Assembly: GCA_032209605.1 (NCBI GenBank)
Contig: JASFXZ010000033.1
Span: forward strand, 3,217,001 to 3,281,000
Length of the DNA: 64,000 bases
Direction: 5' to 3'
Source of the DNA: Mactromeris polynyma
Lineage: Eukaryota > Mollusca > Bivalvia > Venerida > Mactridae
Numbering within the stretch: the first letter of the stretch is position 1; each line of letters begins with the position of its first letter. The notes below the pieces were generated by a model. That model was not told where the DNA came from. It saw only the letters and a list, made by a program, of their open reading frames with translations, and searched no databases. Position numbers and translations under genes: made by a program. Of this stretch, positions 26,440 to 42,100 are shown piece by piece.

Positions 26440-29400
26440 TAAACTCACAGGAAGGTACATGTACTATTTTCTTGAGACGATGAATATGGATGGCGGTGCT
26501 TCGAGTAGAACTTCCGGTCAAGACGATGATAGCAGAGAAACGTTAAAGCGCCTCAAAACGACGTGTAAAAATCGTTGCATATGTGTCCGTCTTAAATGTA
26601 AAATGGATTACACAGCATAACGATCATTATTTCTACAAGAACCAAGGTCATGTAACGTCGTTGCTAAATGACTTGTGACGTTGCTTGATGTCACCGAGAA
26701 TAAATATGCGAGATGTATTTTTTCTGCCGACTCGTCCGCTTTTATTTTGATTTGAAAGATCGTCGTGCCGACACGCTTCTTTAAACTCACTGAGAGAATG
26801 AAAATGTAAGACAAAAACACATCGCATAATTTAACACTGGATTCGAATGTGTAAAGACTCACTTTGTTTCGTATGTTATCCTTTTTAATGTACCCCGTAA
26901 AAACCAACGTGTATTACTATTTAAGCCTGTTTTAATATGCACATGGAACATAGCTTTAGTATTATTCAAGTTAATAGCTGTCAATACTTCGTTATTTCGG
27001 AATTCATGACGTCACGCCATGCGCAGATTCGTGTTACTATGATGAATACAGTTATTTATTTATAGACTGAAAACTAGTATGTACCCGTGTAAATGTGTGT
27101 GTCTGTGTTTTGCCTTTTAATTTCGCGTGTGAATGGTATTTAAACGTTTTGATTGTTCACTTGGGTGGTCTCTTAATACAATGTCTACTGTATACGTATA
27201 TTGAAATCATAGGAAATGGGGATTTTCCGTCATCGTTCCGTTGAATATCGACGATTTACGAAAACTGTTCTAAATTGAATAAATTCACATACTGTTTTTG
27301 TTTTATTGTCGACTGTTAAATATTAACGATTGAAATATTAATAATGACAGGTAAAAAGTACAGTAAACAACATGATCAAATAATATTTCCCATACGTGAA
27401 CTACTGTGCGAAGATAAGATGTGTTTGAACAGTCGCATAGAAACAGAATTGTATCGGTTCTTAATTTTAAAAATAATGCATTAATGATTCGTGTAACTTG
27501 TGCAGAAAGTGCAACTAGGTGACAGTTGTCAACCGCCTAATCCTGCCATTTCTGGGACAGATTGTCGAGTTTGACATGTTGATGATCCATCCTTCTGACT
27601 GTCTATACCAATTCTTTGTATACAATCTTGTATGTTCAACTCCTATATTATTTAATATACTGACATAACAAAGTGTTCTTGATAGACTATTGTGATAGTA
27701 ATCTATGTCCAAGTGACATCTGTGATCTGCGGTTAGCCCCTTGCTGACAGCATTTTCAGTGCTTTGATTGTTGAAATGTACTTAAATAGCAAGCTCAAGT
27801 TTGATAGTATTAAGGATATAAGGGTATTGAAATATATTCACAATCTTAAGCATCTTTGTGAAAACTAGGCCAGGTACTTCGATATTCAAATTATGATATA
27901 TCCATTACCATAAATTATCTAAGGTGATTTTTTTCTGTTAATGTTAATAATTGTTAACTTGAAAAGTAAGTTAAAGTATGGTACACATGTACTCATGTGA
28001 TTTGCAATATCTAATTGTATTCAAAAAGTATTCAAAACATGTCTCGTATACCGATACATCACCTGTCTTATATACGACTGCCTAGAATAAAAGTATTATT
28101 TATAAATTTTGGAAAATAGAGACTTATTCCTGCAGAATTCTATGCAGAATATAGCTGCTGCACTTATAGGGCAAAGTTATATTTTGAATACTAGGTATTT
28201 TTCTTAATTCCTTATTTTTTTCTCTACTCACTTTTCTTTGTATTTTTGTATTTACTACGTATGTTACCACCGCTCGTTTGAATCTTTGTAGATTAAAATT
28301 AGTGAAGTTTATTTTGTCGTTTCTTAGTTATTTTACTTTCATTTATATTGATGATCTTAGGGAAACTAAAGCATGCCTAAATGTCTTAATGTCAACAATG
28401 TCAAGATAATTCTCATACTCAAAAACAGACTTGAAATTTGTATACAAAGATAATTTTACATTTGAATTGCATTCCGCTGTCCATTCCTGTAGATACTGAT
28501 CCTTTAATCTCAATTCAAGCAGTTGTAAGATTTTGATTGGCATAAAAAATAATTATATTCACTTAAATGATCCAAGTTGCTGAAGTAGTATTAGGGCACT
28601 TAATCTGATATATAGAAAAATAAACGTCACTGGACAGTTCATGTGCAAACAAAATTGGTGATGCGAGATTCAGTTGTATAACAGAATACTGACACATTTT
28701 CGCTGTGTATACAAAACACCTACCTTAATAATCTAGTGTGCACTCATAATTTTACAACTTATAAAATAATCAACTTGCCAAAAGTGAATCTCGTGATTCC
28801 GCAATATTAACGCATGCGGAAAACGTACGAAAATGATTTTCGCCAAAGAGATAAAACAATCGAACGGATTTTTATTCAAACGTTATACAGGTTCTACATG
28901 TTGTGGTTATTACTGATTGTTTGATTGTTGATATGTCTGTTGATATGTACGTGATGGTTGGTTTATTTTAATGATTAGTTACTGCCTACTTAGTCAATTT
29001 ATGTATATATGTTGGAAATCAATGACCATATAGCGATAAGGTGTGAGGTTAGCTAGCTGTTAAATCGATTTAAACCCCCAGTATGTTTTACTGACAGTTC
29101 CAAGGCTGTAATTCGCTATATGATTGTTGTTTCTGTTTGTGTTATGAATGTTTTATGTTTTATGTTTCCCTTTCCCCTATGCAATTCTGTCACTTTATAC
29201 TGTGTTCAGAGTGTTTCCTGCCCAATTTTGGCCTATTGTGGCCAGTTGTCTTGAATTGTCCTGTGAACTTTTCCATCCATTAATTCCCCCCGCCCCCTCC
29301 TTTTACTGTCCACTTTGATTCTCTTAATTATTCCTTATGGTCTGTTGGGCCGTTCCTTGTGCCTCTGTTCCTTAATATGTGTAACGTTTGACCTCCTTAG

Positions 29401-29761
29401 GTGCGTTATGTTTTGTGGATTGTTGTTTTTCCTGAGGTCTGCGTGGGGAGGTATTGTCTTGTGTATGTGGCGTTCCCCGTAGTTACGTATTCTCTCTGTT
29501 TCCTTAATGCATTAATTTATGTTGAAAGTAACTTGTTTCAATTGCTGTTACTTTGAATTGAGCATGAAATTTGTCAGTACTTTGATCATATTAGAAATTA
29601 ATACGCGATTATTCATGTAAACTCATTTGCCAAAAATGACTTAAATAATCCAGAAAAGCCGTTTTTATCAAGTTTACCATTCTACAATCGATAAATCTCT
29701 GACATGTCAGCCATTATTCTCATCAAATCTATATACAAGAGGGCTATGGTGGCCCTATATC

Positions 29762-30682
29762 GCTCACCTGAGTACATTGCCATGTTGGCTTCAAGAGAGT
29801 CCAAGAGTGATTTCAATGATTTGACCGTGTGACCTACTGTTTGACCCGACATGACCTTTTACAATACTGGACTGGCATTTTATTAAGACAAACATTCTGA
29901 TCAAGTTGTATGTAGTTCCAGTAGAAATGCAGCCTCCCGAGAATCCTCAAGGATTTTAAATCATTTGATTATGTCTCCTAGTTTTTGGCCTCAGAATACC
30001 CAGTTTCAATTTTGACCTAAATCTTATTAAGGCAAACATTTTGATCAAGTCTCATGTAGATAAATTAAAAAAGTATCCTCTGGAGTGTTAACAAGGTTTT
30101 ACTATAAATGAACCCAGTGACCTAGTTTTTTACCACGTATGGCACAGTTTCGAACTTAAATCAAGTCAAAATGTGACCACTGTTGTTGTTGTTGTATTTG
30201 CGTTTTTTATCGGCGCCACCGGTTTCCCACATGGGCGACACCTCCGGTAGAATGTTAGTCGTTTTCGATTGTTGGAGGATAGTGCATGATACAGGAGATG
30301 CCCAAGTTCCAGAAGCACCCCTGGTTCTTTTACGTGCTCGATGTAAAGCATCATACACGTGACCTCGGTTTTTGTACTGTCAGTGATGGAGCGGGGAATC
30401 GAACCTGCGATTACTGTACCAGCGCGTTACAGATTCGCTACAGTGACTTCTGGAGTGTTTACAAGGTTTTACTTAAATTTGACATAGTGACCTACTTTTT
30501 GACCCCACATGGCCCAGTTTCGAAGTTGACCTAAATTGTATTGAGACAAATATTCTGACCAAGTTTCATGCAGAGCAGGTACAATATGTTACCTCTAGAG
30601 TGTTTACAATCTAAAGTGTTTACGACGACGGACAGAGTGCGATCCCAATATCTCACGTTGAGCACTTCATGGTCAGGTGAGC
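29762..30682 (-). mobile_element. Mollusc-type inverted-repeat element, copy in unit 8
   Basis: Ends intact; A-type. Confidence 0.63.
30179..30442 (-). mobile_element. Nested SINE, copy in unit 8
   Basis: A-type variant. Confidence 0.73.
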
Positions 30683-33600
30683 TAAACTCACAGGAAGGTA
30701 CATGTACTATTTTCTTGAGACGATGAATATGGATGGCGGTGCTTCGAGTAGAACTTCCGGTCAAGACGATGATAGCAGAGAAGCGCCTCAAAACGACGTG
30801 TAAAAATCGTTGCATATGTGTCCGTCTTAAATGTAAAATGGATTACACAGCATAACGATCATTATTTCTACAAGAACCAAGGTCATGTAACGTCGTTGCT
30901 AAATGACTTGTGACGTTGCTTGATGTCACCGAGAATAAATATGCGAGATGTATTTTTTCTGCCGACTCGTCCGCTTTTATTTTGATTTGAAAGATCGTCG
31001 TGCCGACACGCTTCTTTAAACTCACTGAGAGAATGAAAATGTAAGACAAAAACACATCGCATAATTTAACACTGGATTCGAATGTGTAAAGACTCACTTT
31101 GTTTCGTATGTTATCCTTTTTAATGTACCCCGTAAAAACCAACGTGTATTACTATTTAAGCCTGTTTTAATATGCACATGGAACATAGCTTTAGTATTAT
31201 TCAAGTTAATAGCTGTCAATACTTCGTTATTTCGGAATTCATGACGTCACGCCATGCGCAGATTCGTGTTACTATGATGAATACAGTTATTTATTTATAG
31301 ACTGAAAACTAGTATGTACCCGTGTAAATGTGTGTGTCTGTGTTTTGCCTTTTAATTTCGCGTGTGAATGGTATTTAAACGTTTTGATTGTTCACTTGGG
31401 TGGTCTCTTAATACAATGTCTACTGTATACGTATATTGAAATCATAGGAAATGGGGATTTTCCGTCATCGTTCCGTTGAATATCGACGATTTACGAAAAC
31501 TGTTCTAAATTGAATAAATTCACATACTGTTTTTGTTTTATTGTCGACTGTTAAATATTAACGATTGAAATATTAATAATGACAGGTAAAAAGTACAGTA
31601 AACAACATGATCAAATAATATTTCCCATACGTGAACTACTGTGCGAAGATAAGATGTGTTTGAACAGTCGCATAGAAACAGAATTGTATCGGTTCTTAAT
31701 TTTAAAAATAATGCATTAATGATTCGTGTAACTTGTGCAGAAAGTGCAACTAGGTGACAGTTGTCAACCGCCTAATCCTGCCATTTCTGGGACAGATTGT
31801 CGAGTTTGACATGTTGATGATCCATCCTTCTGACTGTCTATACCAATTCTTTGTATACAATCTTGTATGTTCAACTCCTATATTATTTAATATACTGACA
31901 TAACAAAGTGTTCTTGATAGACTATTGTGATAGTAATCTATGTCCAAGTGACATCTGTGATCTGCGGTTAGCCCCTTGCTGACAGCATTTTCAGTGCTTT
32001 GATTGTTGAAATGTACTTAAATAGCAAGCTCAAGTTTGATAGTATTAAGGATATAAGGGTATTGAAATATATTCACAATCTTAAGCATCTTTGTGAAAAC
32101 TAGGCCAGGTACTTCGATATTCAAATTATGATATATCCATTACCATAAATTATCTAAGGTGATTTTTTTCTGTTAATGTTAATAATTGTTAACTTGAAAA
32201 GTAAGTTAAACTATGGTACACATGTACTCATGTGATTTGCAATATCTAATTGTATTCAAAAAGTATTCAAAACATGTCTCGTATACCGATACATCACCTG
32301 TCTTATATACGACTGCCTAGAATAAAAGTATTATTTATAAATTTTGGAAAATAGAGACTTATTCCTGCAGAATTCTATGCAGAATATAGCTGCTGCACTT
32401 ATAGGGCAAAGTTATATTTTGAATACTAGGTATTTTTCTTAATTCCTTATTTTTTTCTCTACTCACTTTTCTTTGTATTTTTGTATTTACTACGTATGTT
32501 ACCACCGCTCGTTTGAATCTTTGTAGATTAAAATTAGTGAAGTTTATTTTGTCGTTTCTTAGTTATTTTACTTTCATTTATATTGATGATCTTAGGGAAA
32601 CTAAAGCATGCCTAAATGTCTTAATGTCAACAATGTCAAGATAATTCTCATACTCAAAAACAGACTTGAAATTTGTATACAAAGATAATTTTACATTTGA
32701 ATTGCATTCCGCTGTCCATTCCTGTAGATACTGATCCTTTAATCTCAATTCAAGCAGTTGTAAGATTTTGATTGGCATAAAAAATAATTATATTCACTTA
32801 AATGATCCAAGTTGCTGAAGTAGTATTAGGGCACTTAATCTGATATATAGAAAAATAAACGTCACTGGACAGTTCATGTGCAAACAAAATTGGTGATGCG
32901 AGATTCAGTTGTATAACAGAATACTGACACATTTTCGCTGTGTATACAAAACACCTACCTTAATAATCTAGTGTGCACTCATAATTTTACAACTTATAAA
33001 ATAATCAACTTGCCAAAAGTGAATCTCGTGATTCCGCAATATTAACGCATGCGGAAAACGTACGAAAATGATTTTCGCCAAAGAGATAAAACAATCGAAC
33101 GGATTTTTATTCAAACGTTATACAGGTTCTACATGTTGTGGTTATTACTGATTGTTTGATTGTTGATATGTCTGTTGATATGTACGTGATGGTTGGTTTA
33201 TTTTAATAATTAGTTACTGCCTACTTAGTCAATTTATGTATATATGTTGGAAATCAATGACCATATAGCGATAAGGTGTGAGGTTAGCTAGCTGTTAAAT
33301 CGATTTAAACCCCCAGTATTTTTTACTGACAGTTCCAAGGCTGTAATTCGCTATATGATTGTTGTTTCTGTTTGTGTTATGAATGTTTTATGTTTTATGT
33401 TTCCCTTTCCCCTATGCAATTCTGTCACTTTATACTGTGTTCAGAGTGTTTCCTGCCCAATTTTGGCCTATTGTGGCCAGTTGTCTTGAATTGTCCTGTG
33501 AACTTTTCCATCCATTAATTCCCCCCGCCCCCTCCTTTTACTGTCCACTTTGATTCTCTTAATTATTCCTTATGGTCTGTTGGGCCGTTCCTTGTGCCTC

Positions 33601-33996
33601 TGTTCCTTAATATGTGTAACGTTTGACCTCCTTAGGTGCGTTATGTTTTGTGGATTGTTGTTTTTCCTGAGGTCTGCGTGGGGAGGTATTGTCTTGTGTA
33701 TGTGGCGTTCCCCGTAGTTACGTATTCTCTCTGTTTCCTTAATGCATTAATTTATGTTGAAAGTAACTTGTTTCAATTGCTGTTACTTTGAATTGAGCAT
33801 GAAATTTGTCAGTACTTTGATCATATTAGAAATTAATACGCGATTATTCATGTAAACTCATTTGCCAAAAATGACTTAAATAATCCAGAAAAGCCGTTTT
33901 TATCAAGTTTACCATTCTACAATCGATAAATCTCTGACATGTCAGCCATTATTCTCATCAAATCTATATACAAGAGGGCTATGGTGGCCCTATATC

Positions 33997-34917
33997 GCTC
34001 ACCTGAGTACATTGCCATGTTGGCTTCAAGAGAGTCCAAGAGTGATTTCAATGATTTGACCGTGTGACCTACTGTTTGACCCGACATGACCTTTTACAAT
34101 ACTGGACTGGCATTTTATTAAGACAAACATTCTGATCAAGTTGTATGTAGTTCCAGTAGAAATGCAGCCTCCCGAGAATCCTCAAGGATTTTAAATCATT
34201 TGATTATGTCTCCTAGTTTTTGACCTCAGAATACCCAGTTTCAATTTTGACCTAAATCTTATTAAGGCAAACATTTTGATCAAGTCTCATGTAGATAAAT
34301 TAAAAAAGTATCCTCTGGAGTGTTAACAAGGTTTTACTATAAATGAACCCAGTGACCTAGTTTTTTACCACGTATGGCACAGTTTCGAACTTAAATCAAG
34401 TCAAAATGTGACCACTGTTGTTGTTGTTGTATTTGCGTTTTTTATCGGCGCCACCGGTTTCCCACATGGGCGACACCTCCGGTAGAATGTTAGTCGTTTT
34501 CGATTGTTGGAGGATAGTGCATGATACAGGAGATGCCCAAGTTCCAGAAGCACCCCTGGTTCTTTTACGTGCTCGATGTAAAGCATCATACACGTGACCT
34601 CGGTTTTTGTACTGTCAGTGATGGAGCGGGGAATCGAACCTGCGATTACTGTACCAGCGCGTTACGGATTCGCTACAGTGACTTCTGGAGTGTTTACAAG
34701 GTTTTACTTAAATTTGACATAGTGACCTACTTTTTGACCCCACATGACCCAGTTTCGAAGTTGACCTAAATTGTATTGAGACAAATATTCTGACCAAGTT
34801 TCATGCAGAGCAGGTACAATATGTTACCTCTAGAGTGTTTACAATCTAAAGTGTTTACGACGACGGACAGAGTGCGATCCCAATATCTCACGTTGAGCAC
34901 TTCATGGTCAGGTGAGC
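33997..34917 (-). mobile_element. Mollusc-type inverted-repeat element, copy in unit 9
   Basis: Ends intact; B-type. Confidence 0.63.
34414..34677 (-). mobile_element. Nested SINE, copy in unit 9
   Basis: B-type variant. Confidence 0.73.
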
Positions 34918-37900
34918 TAAACTCACAGGAAGGTACATGTACTATTTTCTTGAGACGATGAATATGGATGGCGGTGCTTCGAGTAGAACTTCCGGTCAAG
35001 ACGATGATAGCAGAGAAACGTTAAAGCGCCTCAAAACGACGTGTAAAAATCGTTGCATATGTGTCCGTCTTAAATGTAAAATGGATTACACAGCATAACG
35101 ATCATTATTTCTACAAGAACCAAGGTCATGTAACGTCGTTGCTAAATGACTTGTGACGTTGCTTGATGTCACCGAGAATAAATATGCGAGATGTATTTTT
35201 TCTGCCGACTCGTCCGCTTTTATTTTGATTTGAAAGATCGTCGTGCCGACACGCTTCTTTAAACTCACTGAGAGAATGAAAATGTAAGACAAAAACACAT
35301 CGCATAATTTAACACTGGATTCGAATGTGTAAAGACTCACTTTGTTTCGTATGTTATCCTTTTTAATGTACCCCGTAAAAACCAACGTGTATTACTATTT
35401 AAGCCTGTTTTAATATGCACATGGAACATAGCTTTAGTATTATTCAAGTTAATAGCTGTCAATACTTCGTTATTTCGGAATTCATGACGTCACGCCATGC
35501 GCAGATTCGTGTTACTATGATGAATACAGTTATTTATTTATAGACTGAAAACTAGTATGTACCCGTGTAAATGTGTGTGTCTGTGTTTTGCCTTTTAATT
35601 TCGCGTGTGAATGGTATTTAAACGTTTTGATTGTTCACTTGGGTGGTCTCTTAATACAATGTCTACTGTATACGTATATTGAAATCATAGGAAATGGGGA
35701 TTTTCCGTCATCGTTCCGTTGAATATCGACGATTTACGAAAACTGTTCTAAATTGAATAAATTCACATACTGTTTTTGTTTTATTGTCGACTGTTAAATA
35801 TTAACGATTGAAATATTAATAATGACAGGTAAAAAGTACAGTAAACAACATGATCAAATAATATTTCCCATACGTGAACTACTGTGCGAAGATAAGATGT
35901 GTTTGAACAGTCGCATAGAAACAGAATTGTATCGGTTCTTAATTTTAAAAATAATGCATTAATGATTCGTGTAACTTGTGCAGAAAGTGCAACTAGGTGA
36001 CAGTTGTCAACCGCCTAATCCTGCCATTTCTGGGACAGATTGTCGAGTTTGACATGTTGATGATCCATCCTTCTGACTGTCTATACCAATTCTTTGTATA
36101 CAATCTTGTATGTTCAACTCCTATATTATTTAATATACTGACATAACAAAGTGTTCTTGATAGACTATTGTGATAGTAATCTATGTCCAAGTGACATCTG
36201 TGATCTGCGGTTAGCCCCTTGCTGACAGCATTTTCAGTGCTTTGATTGTTGAAATGTACTTAAATAGCAAGCTCAAGTTTGATAGTATTAAGGATATAAG
36301 GGTATTGAAATATATTCACAATCTTAAGCATCTTTGTGAAAACTAGGCCAGGTACTTCGATATTCAAATTATGATATATCCATTACCATAAATTATCTAA
36401 GGTGATTTTTTTCTGTTAATGTTAATAATTGTTAACTTGAAAAGTAAGTTAAAGTATGGTACACATGTACTCATGTGATTTGCAATATCTAATTGTATTC
36501 AAAAAGTATTCAAAACATGTCTCGTATACCGATACATCACCTGTCTTATATACGACTGCCTAGAATAAAAGTATTATTTATAAATTTTGGAAAATAGAGA
36601 CTTATTCCTGCAGAATTCTATGCAGAATATAGCTGCTGCACTTATAGGGCAAAGTTATATTTTGAATACTAGGTATTTTTCTTAATTCCTTATTTTTTTC
36701 TCTACTCACTTTTCTTTGTATTTTTGTATTTACTACGTATGTTACCACCGCTCGTTTGAATCTTTGTAGATTAAAATTAGTGAAGTTTATTTTGTCGTTT
36801 CTTAGTTATTTTACTTTCATTTATATTGATGATCTTAGGGAAACTAAAGCATGCCTAAATGTCTTAATGTCAACAATGTCAAGATAATTCTCATACTCAA
36901 AAACAGACTTGAAATTTGTATACAAAGATAATTTTACATTTGAATTGCATTCCGCTGTCCATTCCTGTAGATACTGATCCTTTAATCTCAATTCAAGCAG
37001 TTGTAAGATTTTGATTGGCATAAAAAATAATTATATTCACTTAAATGATCCAAGTTGCTGAAGTAGTATTAGGGCACTTAATCTGATATATAGAAAAATA
37101 AACGTCACTGGACAGTTCATGTGCAAACAAAATTGGTGATGCGAGATTCAGTTGTATAACAGAATACTGACACATTTTCGCTGTGTATACAAAACACCTA
37201 CCTTAATAATCTAGTGTGCACTCATAATTTTACAACTTATAAAATAATCAACTTGCCAAAAGTGAATCTCGTGATTCCGCAATATTAACGCATGCGGAAA
37301 ACGTACGAAAATGATTTTCGCCAAAGAGATAAAACAATCGAACGGATTTTTATTCAAACGTTATACAGGTTCTACATGTTGTGGTTATTACTGATTGTTT
37401 GATTGTTGATATGTCTGTTGATATGTACGTGATGGTTGGTTTATTTTAATGATTAGTTACTGCCTACTTAGTCAATTTATGTATATATGTTGGAAATCAA
37501 TGACCATATAGCGATAAGGTGTGAGGTTAGCTAGCTGTTAAATCGATTTAAACCCCCAGTATTTTTTACTGACAGTTCCAAGGCTGTAATTCGCTATATG
37601 ATTGTTGTTTCTGTTTGTGTTATGAATGTTTTATGTTTTATGTTTCCCTTTCCCCTATGCAATTCTGTCACTTTATACTGTGTTCAGAGTGTTTCCTGCC
37701 CAATTTTGGCCTATTGTGGCCAGTTGTCTTGAATTGTCCTGTGAACTTTTCCATCCATTAATTCCCCCCGCCCCCTCCTTTTACTGTCCACTTTGATTCT
37801 CTTAATTATTCCTTATGGTCTGTTGGGCCGTTCCTTGTGCCTCTGTTCCTTAATATGTGTAACGTTTGACCTCCTTAGGTGCGTTATGTTTTGTGGATTG

Positions 37901-38239
37901 TTGTTTTTCCTGAGGTCTGCGTGGGGAGGTATTGTCTTGTGTATGTGGCGTTCCCCGTAGTTACGTATTCTCTCTGTTTCCTTAATGCATTAATTTATGT
38001 TGAAAGTAACTTGTTTCAATTGCTGTTACTTTGAATTGAGCATGAAATTTGTCAGTACTTTGATCATATTAGAAATTAATACGCGATTATTCATGTAAAC
38101 TCATTTGCCAAAAATGACTTAAATAATCCAGAAAAGCCGTTTTTATCAAGTTTACCATTCTACAATCGATAAATCTCTGACATGTCAGCCATTATTCTCA
38201 TCAAATCTATATACAAGAGGGCTATGGTGGCCCTATATC

Positions 38240-39160
38240 GCTCACCTGAGTACATTGCCATGTTGGCTTCAAGAGAGTCCAAGAGTGATTTCAATGATTT
38301 GACCGTGTGACCTACTGTTTGACCCGACATGACCTTTTACAATACTGGACTGGCATTTTATTAAGACAAACATTCTGATCAAGTTGTATGTAGTTCCAGT
38401 AGAAATGCAGCCTCCCGAGAATCCTCAAGGATTTTAAATCATTTGATTATGTCTCCTAGTTTTTGGCCTCAGAATACCCAGTTTCAATTTTGACCTAAAT
38501 CTTATTAAGGCAAACATTTTGATCAAGTCTCATGTAGATAAATTAAAAAAGTATCCTCTGGAGTGTTAACAAGGTTTTACTATAAATGAACCCAGTGACC
38601 TAGTTTTTTACCACGTATGGCACAGTTTCGAACTTAAATCAAGTCAAAATGTGACCACTGTTGTTGTTGTTGTATTTGCGTTTTTTATCGGCGCCACCGG
38701 TTTCCCACATGGGCGACACCTCCGGTAGAATGTTAGTCGTTTTCGATTGTTGGAGGATAGTGCATGATACAGGAGATGCCCAAGTTCCAGAAGCACCCCT
38801 GGTTCTTTTACGTGCTCGATGTAAAGCATCATACACGTGACCTCGGTTTTTGTACTGTCAGTGATGGAGCGGGGAATCGAACCTGCGATTACTGTACCAG
38901 CGCGTTACAGATTCGCTACAGTGACTTCTGGAGTGTTTACAAGGTTTTACTTAAATTTGACATAGTGACCTACTTTTTGACCCCACATGGCCCAGTTTCG
39001 AAGTTGACCTAAATTGTATTGAGACAAATATTCTGACCAAGTTTCATGCAGAGCAGGTACAATATGTTACCTCTAGAGTGTTTACAATCTAAAGTGTTTA
39101 CGACGACGGACAGAGTGCGATCCCAATATCTCACGTTGAGCACTTCATGGTCAGGTGAGC
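38240..39160 (-). mobile_element. Mollusc-type inverted-repeat element, copy in unit 10
   Basis: Ends intact; A-type. Confidence 0.63.
38657..38920 (-). mobile_element. Nested SINE, copy in unit 10
   Basis: A-type variant. Confidence 0.73.
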
Positions 39161-42100
39161 TAAACTCACAGGAAGGTACATGTACTATTTTCTTGAGACG
39201 ATGAATATGGATGGCGGTGCTTCGAGTAGAACTTCCGGTCAAGACGATGATAGCAGAGAAGCGCCTCAAAACGACGTGTAAAAATCGTTGCATATGTGTC
39301 CGTCTTAAATGTAAAATGGATTACACAGCATAACGATCATTATTTCTACAAGAACCAAGGTCATGTAACGTCGTTGCTAAATGACTTGTGACGTTGCTTG
39401 ATGTCACCGAGAATAAATATGCGAGATGTATTTTTTCTGCCGACTCGTCCGCTTTTATTTTGATTTGAAAGATCGTCGTGCCGACACGCTTCTTTAAACT
39501 CACTGAGAGAATGAAAATGTAAGACAAAAACACATCGCATAATTTAACACTGGATTCGAATGTGTAAAGACTCACTTTGTTTCGTATGTTATCCTTTTTA
39601 ATGTACCCCGTAAAAACCAACGTGTATTACTATTTAAGCCTGTTTTAATATGCACATGGAACATAGCTTTAGTATTATTCAAGTTAATAGCTGTCAATAC
39701 TTCGTTATTTCGGAATTCATGACGTCACGCCATGCGCAGATTCGTGTTACTATGATGAATACAGTTATTTATTTATAGACTGAAAACTAGTATGTACCCG
39801 TGTAAATGTGTGTGTCTGTGTTTTGCCTTTTAATTTCGCGTGTGAATGGTATTTAAACGTTTTGATTGTTCACTTGGGTGGTCTCTTAATACAATGTCTA
39901 CTGTATACGTATATTGAAATCATAGGAAATGGGGATTTTCCGTCATCGTTCCGTTGAATATCGACGATTTACGAAAACTGTTCTAAATTGAATAAATTCA
40001 CATACTGTTTTTGTTTTATTGTCGACTGTTAAATATTAACGATTGAAATATTAATAATGACAGGTAAAAAGTACAGTAAACAACATGATCAAATAATATT
40101 TCCCATACGTGAACTACTGTGCGAAGATAAGATGTGTTTGAACAGTCGCATAGAAACAGAATTGTATCGGTTCTTAATTTTAAAAATAATGCATTAATGA
40201 TTCGTGTAACTTGTGCAGAAAGTGCAACTAGGTGACAGTTGTCAACCGCCTAATCCTGCCATTTCTGGGACAGATTGTCGAGTTTGACATGTTGATGATC
40301 CATCCTTCTGACTGTCTATACCAATTCTTTGTATACAATCTTGTATGTTCAACTCCTATATTATTTAATATACTGACATAACAAAGTGTTCTTGATAGAC
40401 TATTGTGATAGTAATCTATGTCCAAGTGACATCTGTGATCTGCGGTTAGCCCCTTGCTGACAGCATTTTCAGTGCTTTGATTGTTGAAATGTACTTAAAT
40501 AGCAAGCTCAAGTTTGATAGTATTAAGGATATAAGGGTATTGAAATATATTCACAATCTTAAGCATCTTTGTGAAAACTAGGCCAGGTACTTCGATATTC
40601 AAATTATGATATATCCATTACCATAAATTATCTAAGGTGATTTTTTTCTGTTAATGTTAATAATTGTTAACTTGAAAAGTAAGTTAAACTATGGTACACA
40701 TGTACTCATGTGATTTGCAATATCTAATTGTATTCAAAAAGTATTCAAAACATGTCTCGTATACCGATACATCACCTGTCTTATATACGACTGCCTAGAA
40801 TAAAAGTATTATTTATAAATTTTGGAAAATAGAGACTTATTCCTGCAGAATTCTATGCAGAATATAGCTGCTGCACTTATAGGGCAAAGTTATATTTTGA
40901 ATACTAGGTATTTTTCTTAATTCCTTATTTTTTTCTCTACTCACTTTTCTTTGTATTTTTGTATTTACTACGTATGTTACCACCGCTCGTTTGAATCTTT
41001 GTAGATTAAAATTAGTGAAGTTTATTTTGTCGTTTCTTAGTTATTTTACTTTCATTTATATTGATGATCTTAGGGAAACTAAAGCATGCCTAAATGTCTT
41101 AATGTCAACAATGTCAAGATAATTCTCATACTCAAAAACAGACTTGAAATTTGTATACAAAGATAATTTTACATTTGAATTGCATTCCGCTGTCCATTCC
41201 TGTAGATACTGATCCTTTAATCTCAATTCAAGCAGTTGTAAGATTTTGATTGGCATAAAAAATAATTATATTCACTTAAATGATCCAAGTTGCTGAAGTA
41301 GTATTAGGGCACTTAATCTGATATATAGAAAAATAAACGTCACTGGACAGTTCATGTGCAAACAAAATTGGTGATGCGAGATTCAGTTGTATAACAGAAT
41401 ACTGACACATTTTCGCTGTGTATACAAAACACCTACCTTAATAATCTAGTGTGCACTCATAATTTTACAACTTATAAAATAATCAACTTGCCAAAAGTGA
41501 ATCTCGTGATTCCGCAATATTAACGCATGCGGAAAACGTACGAAAATGATTTTCGCCAAAGAGATAAAACAATCGAACGGATTTTTATTCAAACGTTATA
41601 CAGGTTCTACATGTTGTGGTTATTACTGATTGTTTGATTGTTGATATGTCTGTTGATATGTACGTGATGGTTGGTTTATTTTAATAATTAGTTACTGCCT
41701 ACTTAGTCAATTTATGTATATATGTTGGAAATCAATGACCATATAGCGATAAGGTGTGAGGTTAGCTAGCTGTTAAATCGATTTAAACCCCCAGTATTTT
41801 TTACTGACAGTTCCAAGGCTGTAATTCGCTATATGATTGTTGTTTCTGTTTGTGTTATGAATGTTTTATGTTTTATGTTTCCCTTTCCCCTATGCAATTC
41901 TGTCACTTTATACTGTGTTCAGAGTGTTTCCTGCCCAATTTTGGCCTATTGTGGCCAGTTGTCTTGAATTGTCCTGTGAACTTTTCCATCCATTAATTCC
42001 CCCCGCCCCCTCCTTTTACTGTCCACTTTGATTCTCTTAATTATTCCTTATGGTCTGTTGGGCCGTTCCTTGTGCCTCTGTTCCTTAATATGTGTAACGT

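Larger units (their letters stand above)
25427..29669. repeat. Tandem macrosatellite unit 7 (subtype B, 4243 bp)
   Basis: B-type at all six positions (G at 27976). Private T at 26262 (gacctcacatgac). It carries G at 29085 (agtatgttttac), a variant otherwise seen only in unit 11. Confidence 0.97.
29670..33904. repeat. Tandem macrosatellite unit 8 (subtype A, 4235 bp)
   Basis: All six diagnostic positions are A-type; no private change noticed. Confidence 0.97.
33905..38147. repeat. Tandem macrosatellite unit 9 (subtype B, 4243 bp)
   Basis: All six diagnostic positions are B-type (G at 36454). It lacks the agtatgttttac variant that units 7 and 11 share. Confidence 0.97.
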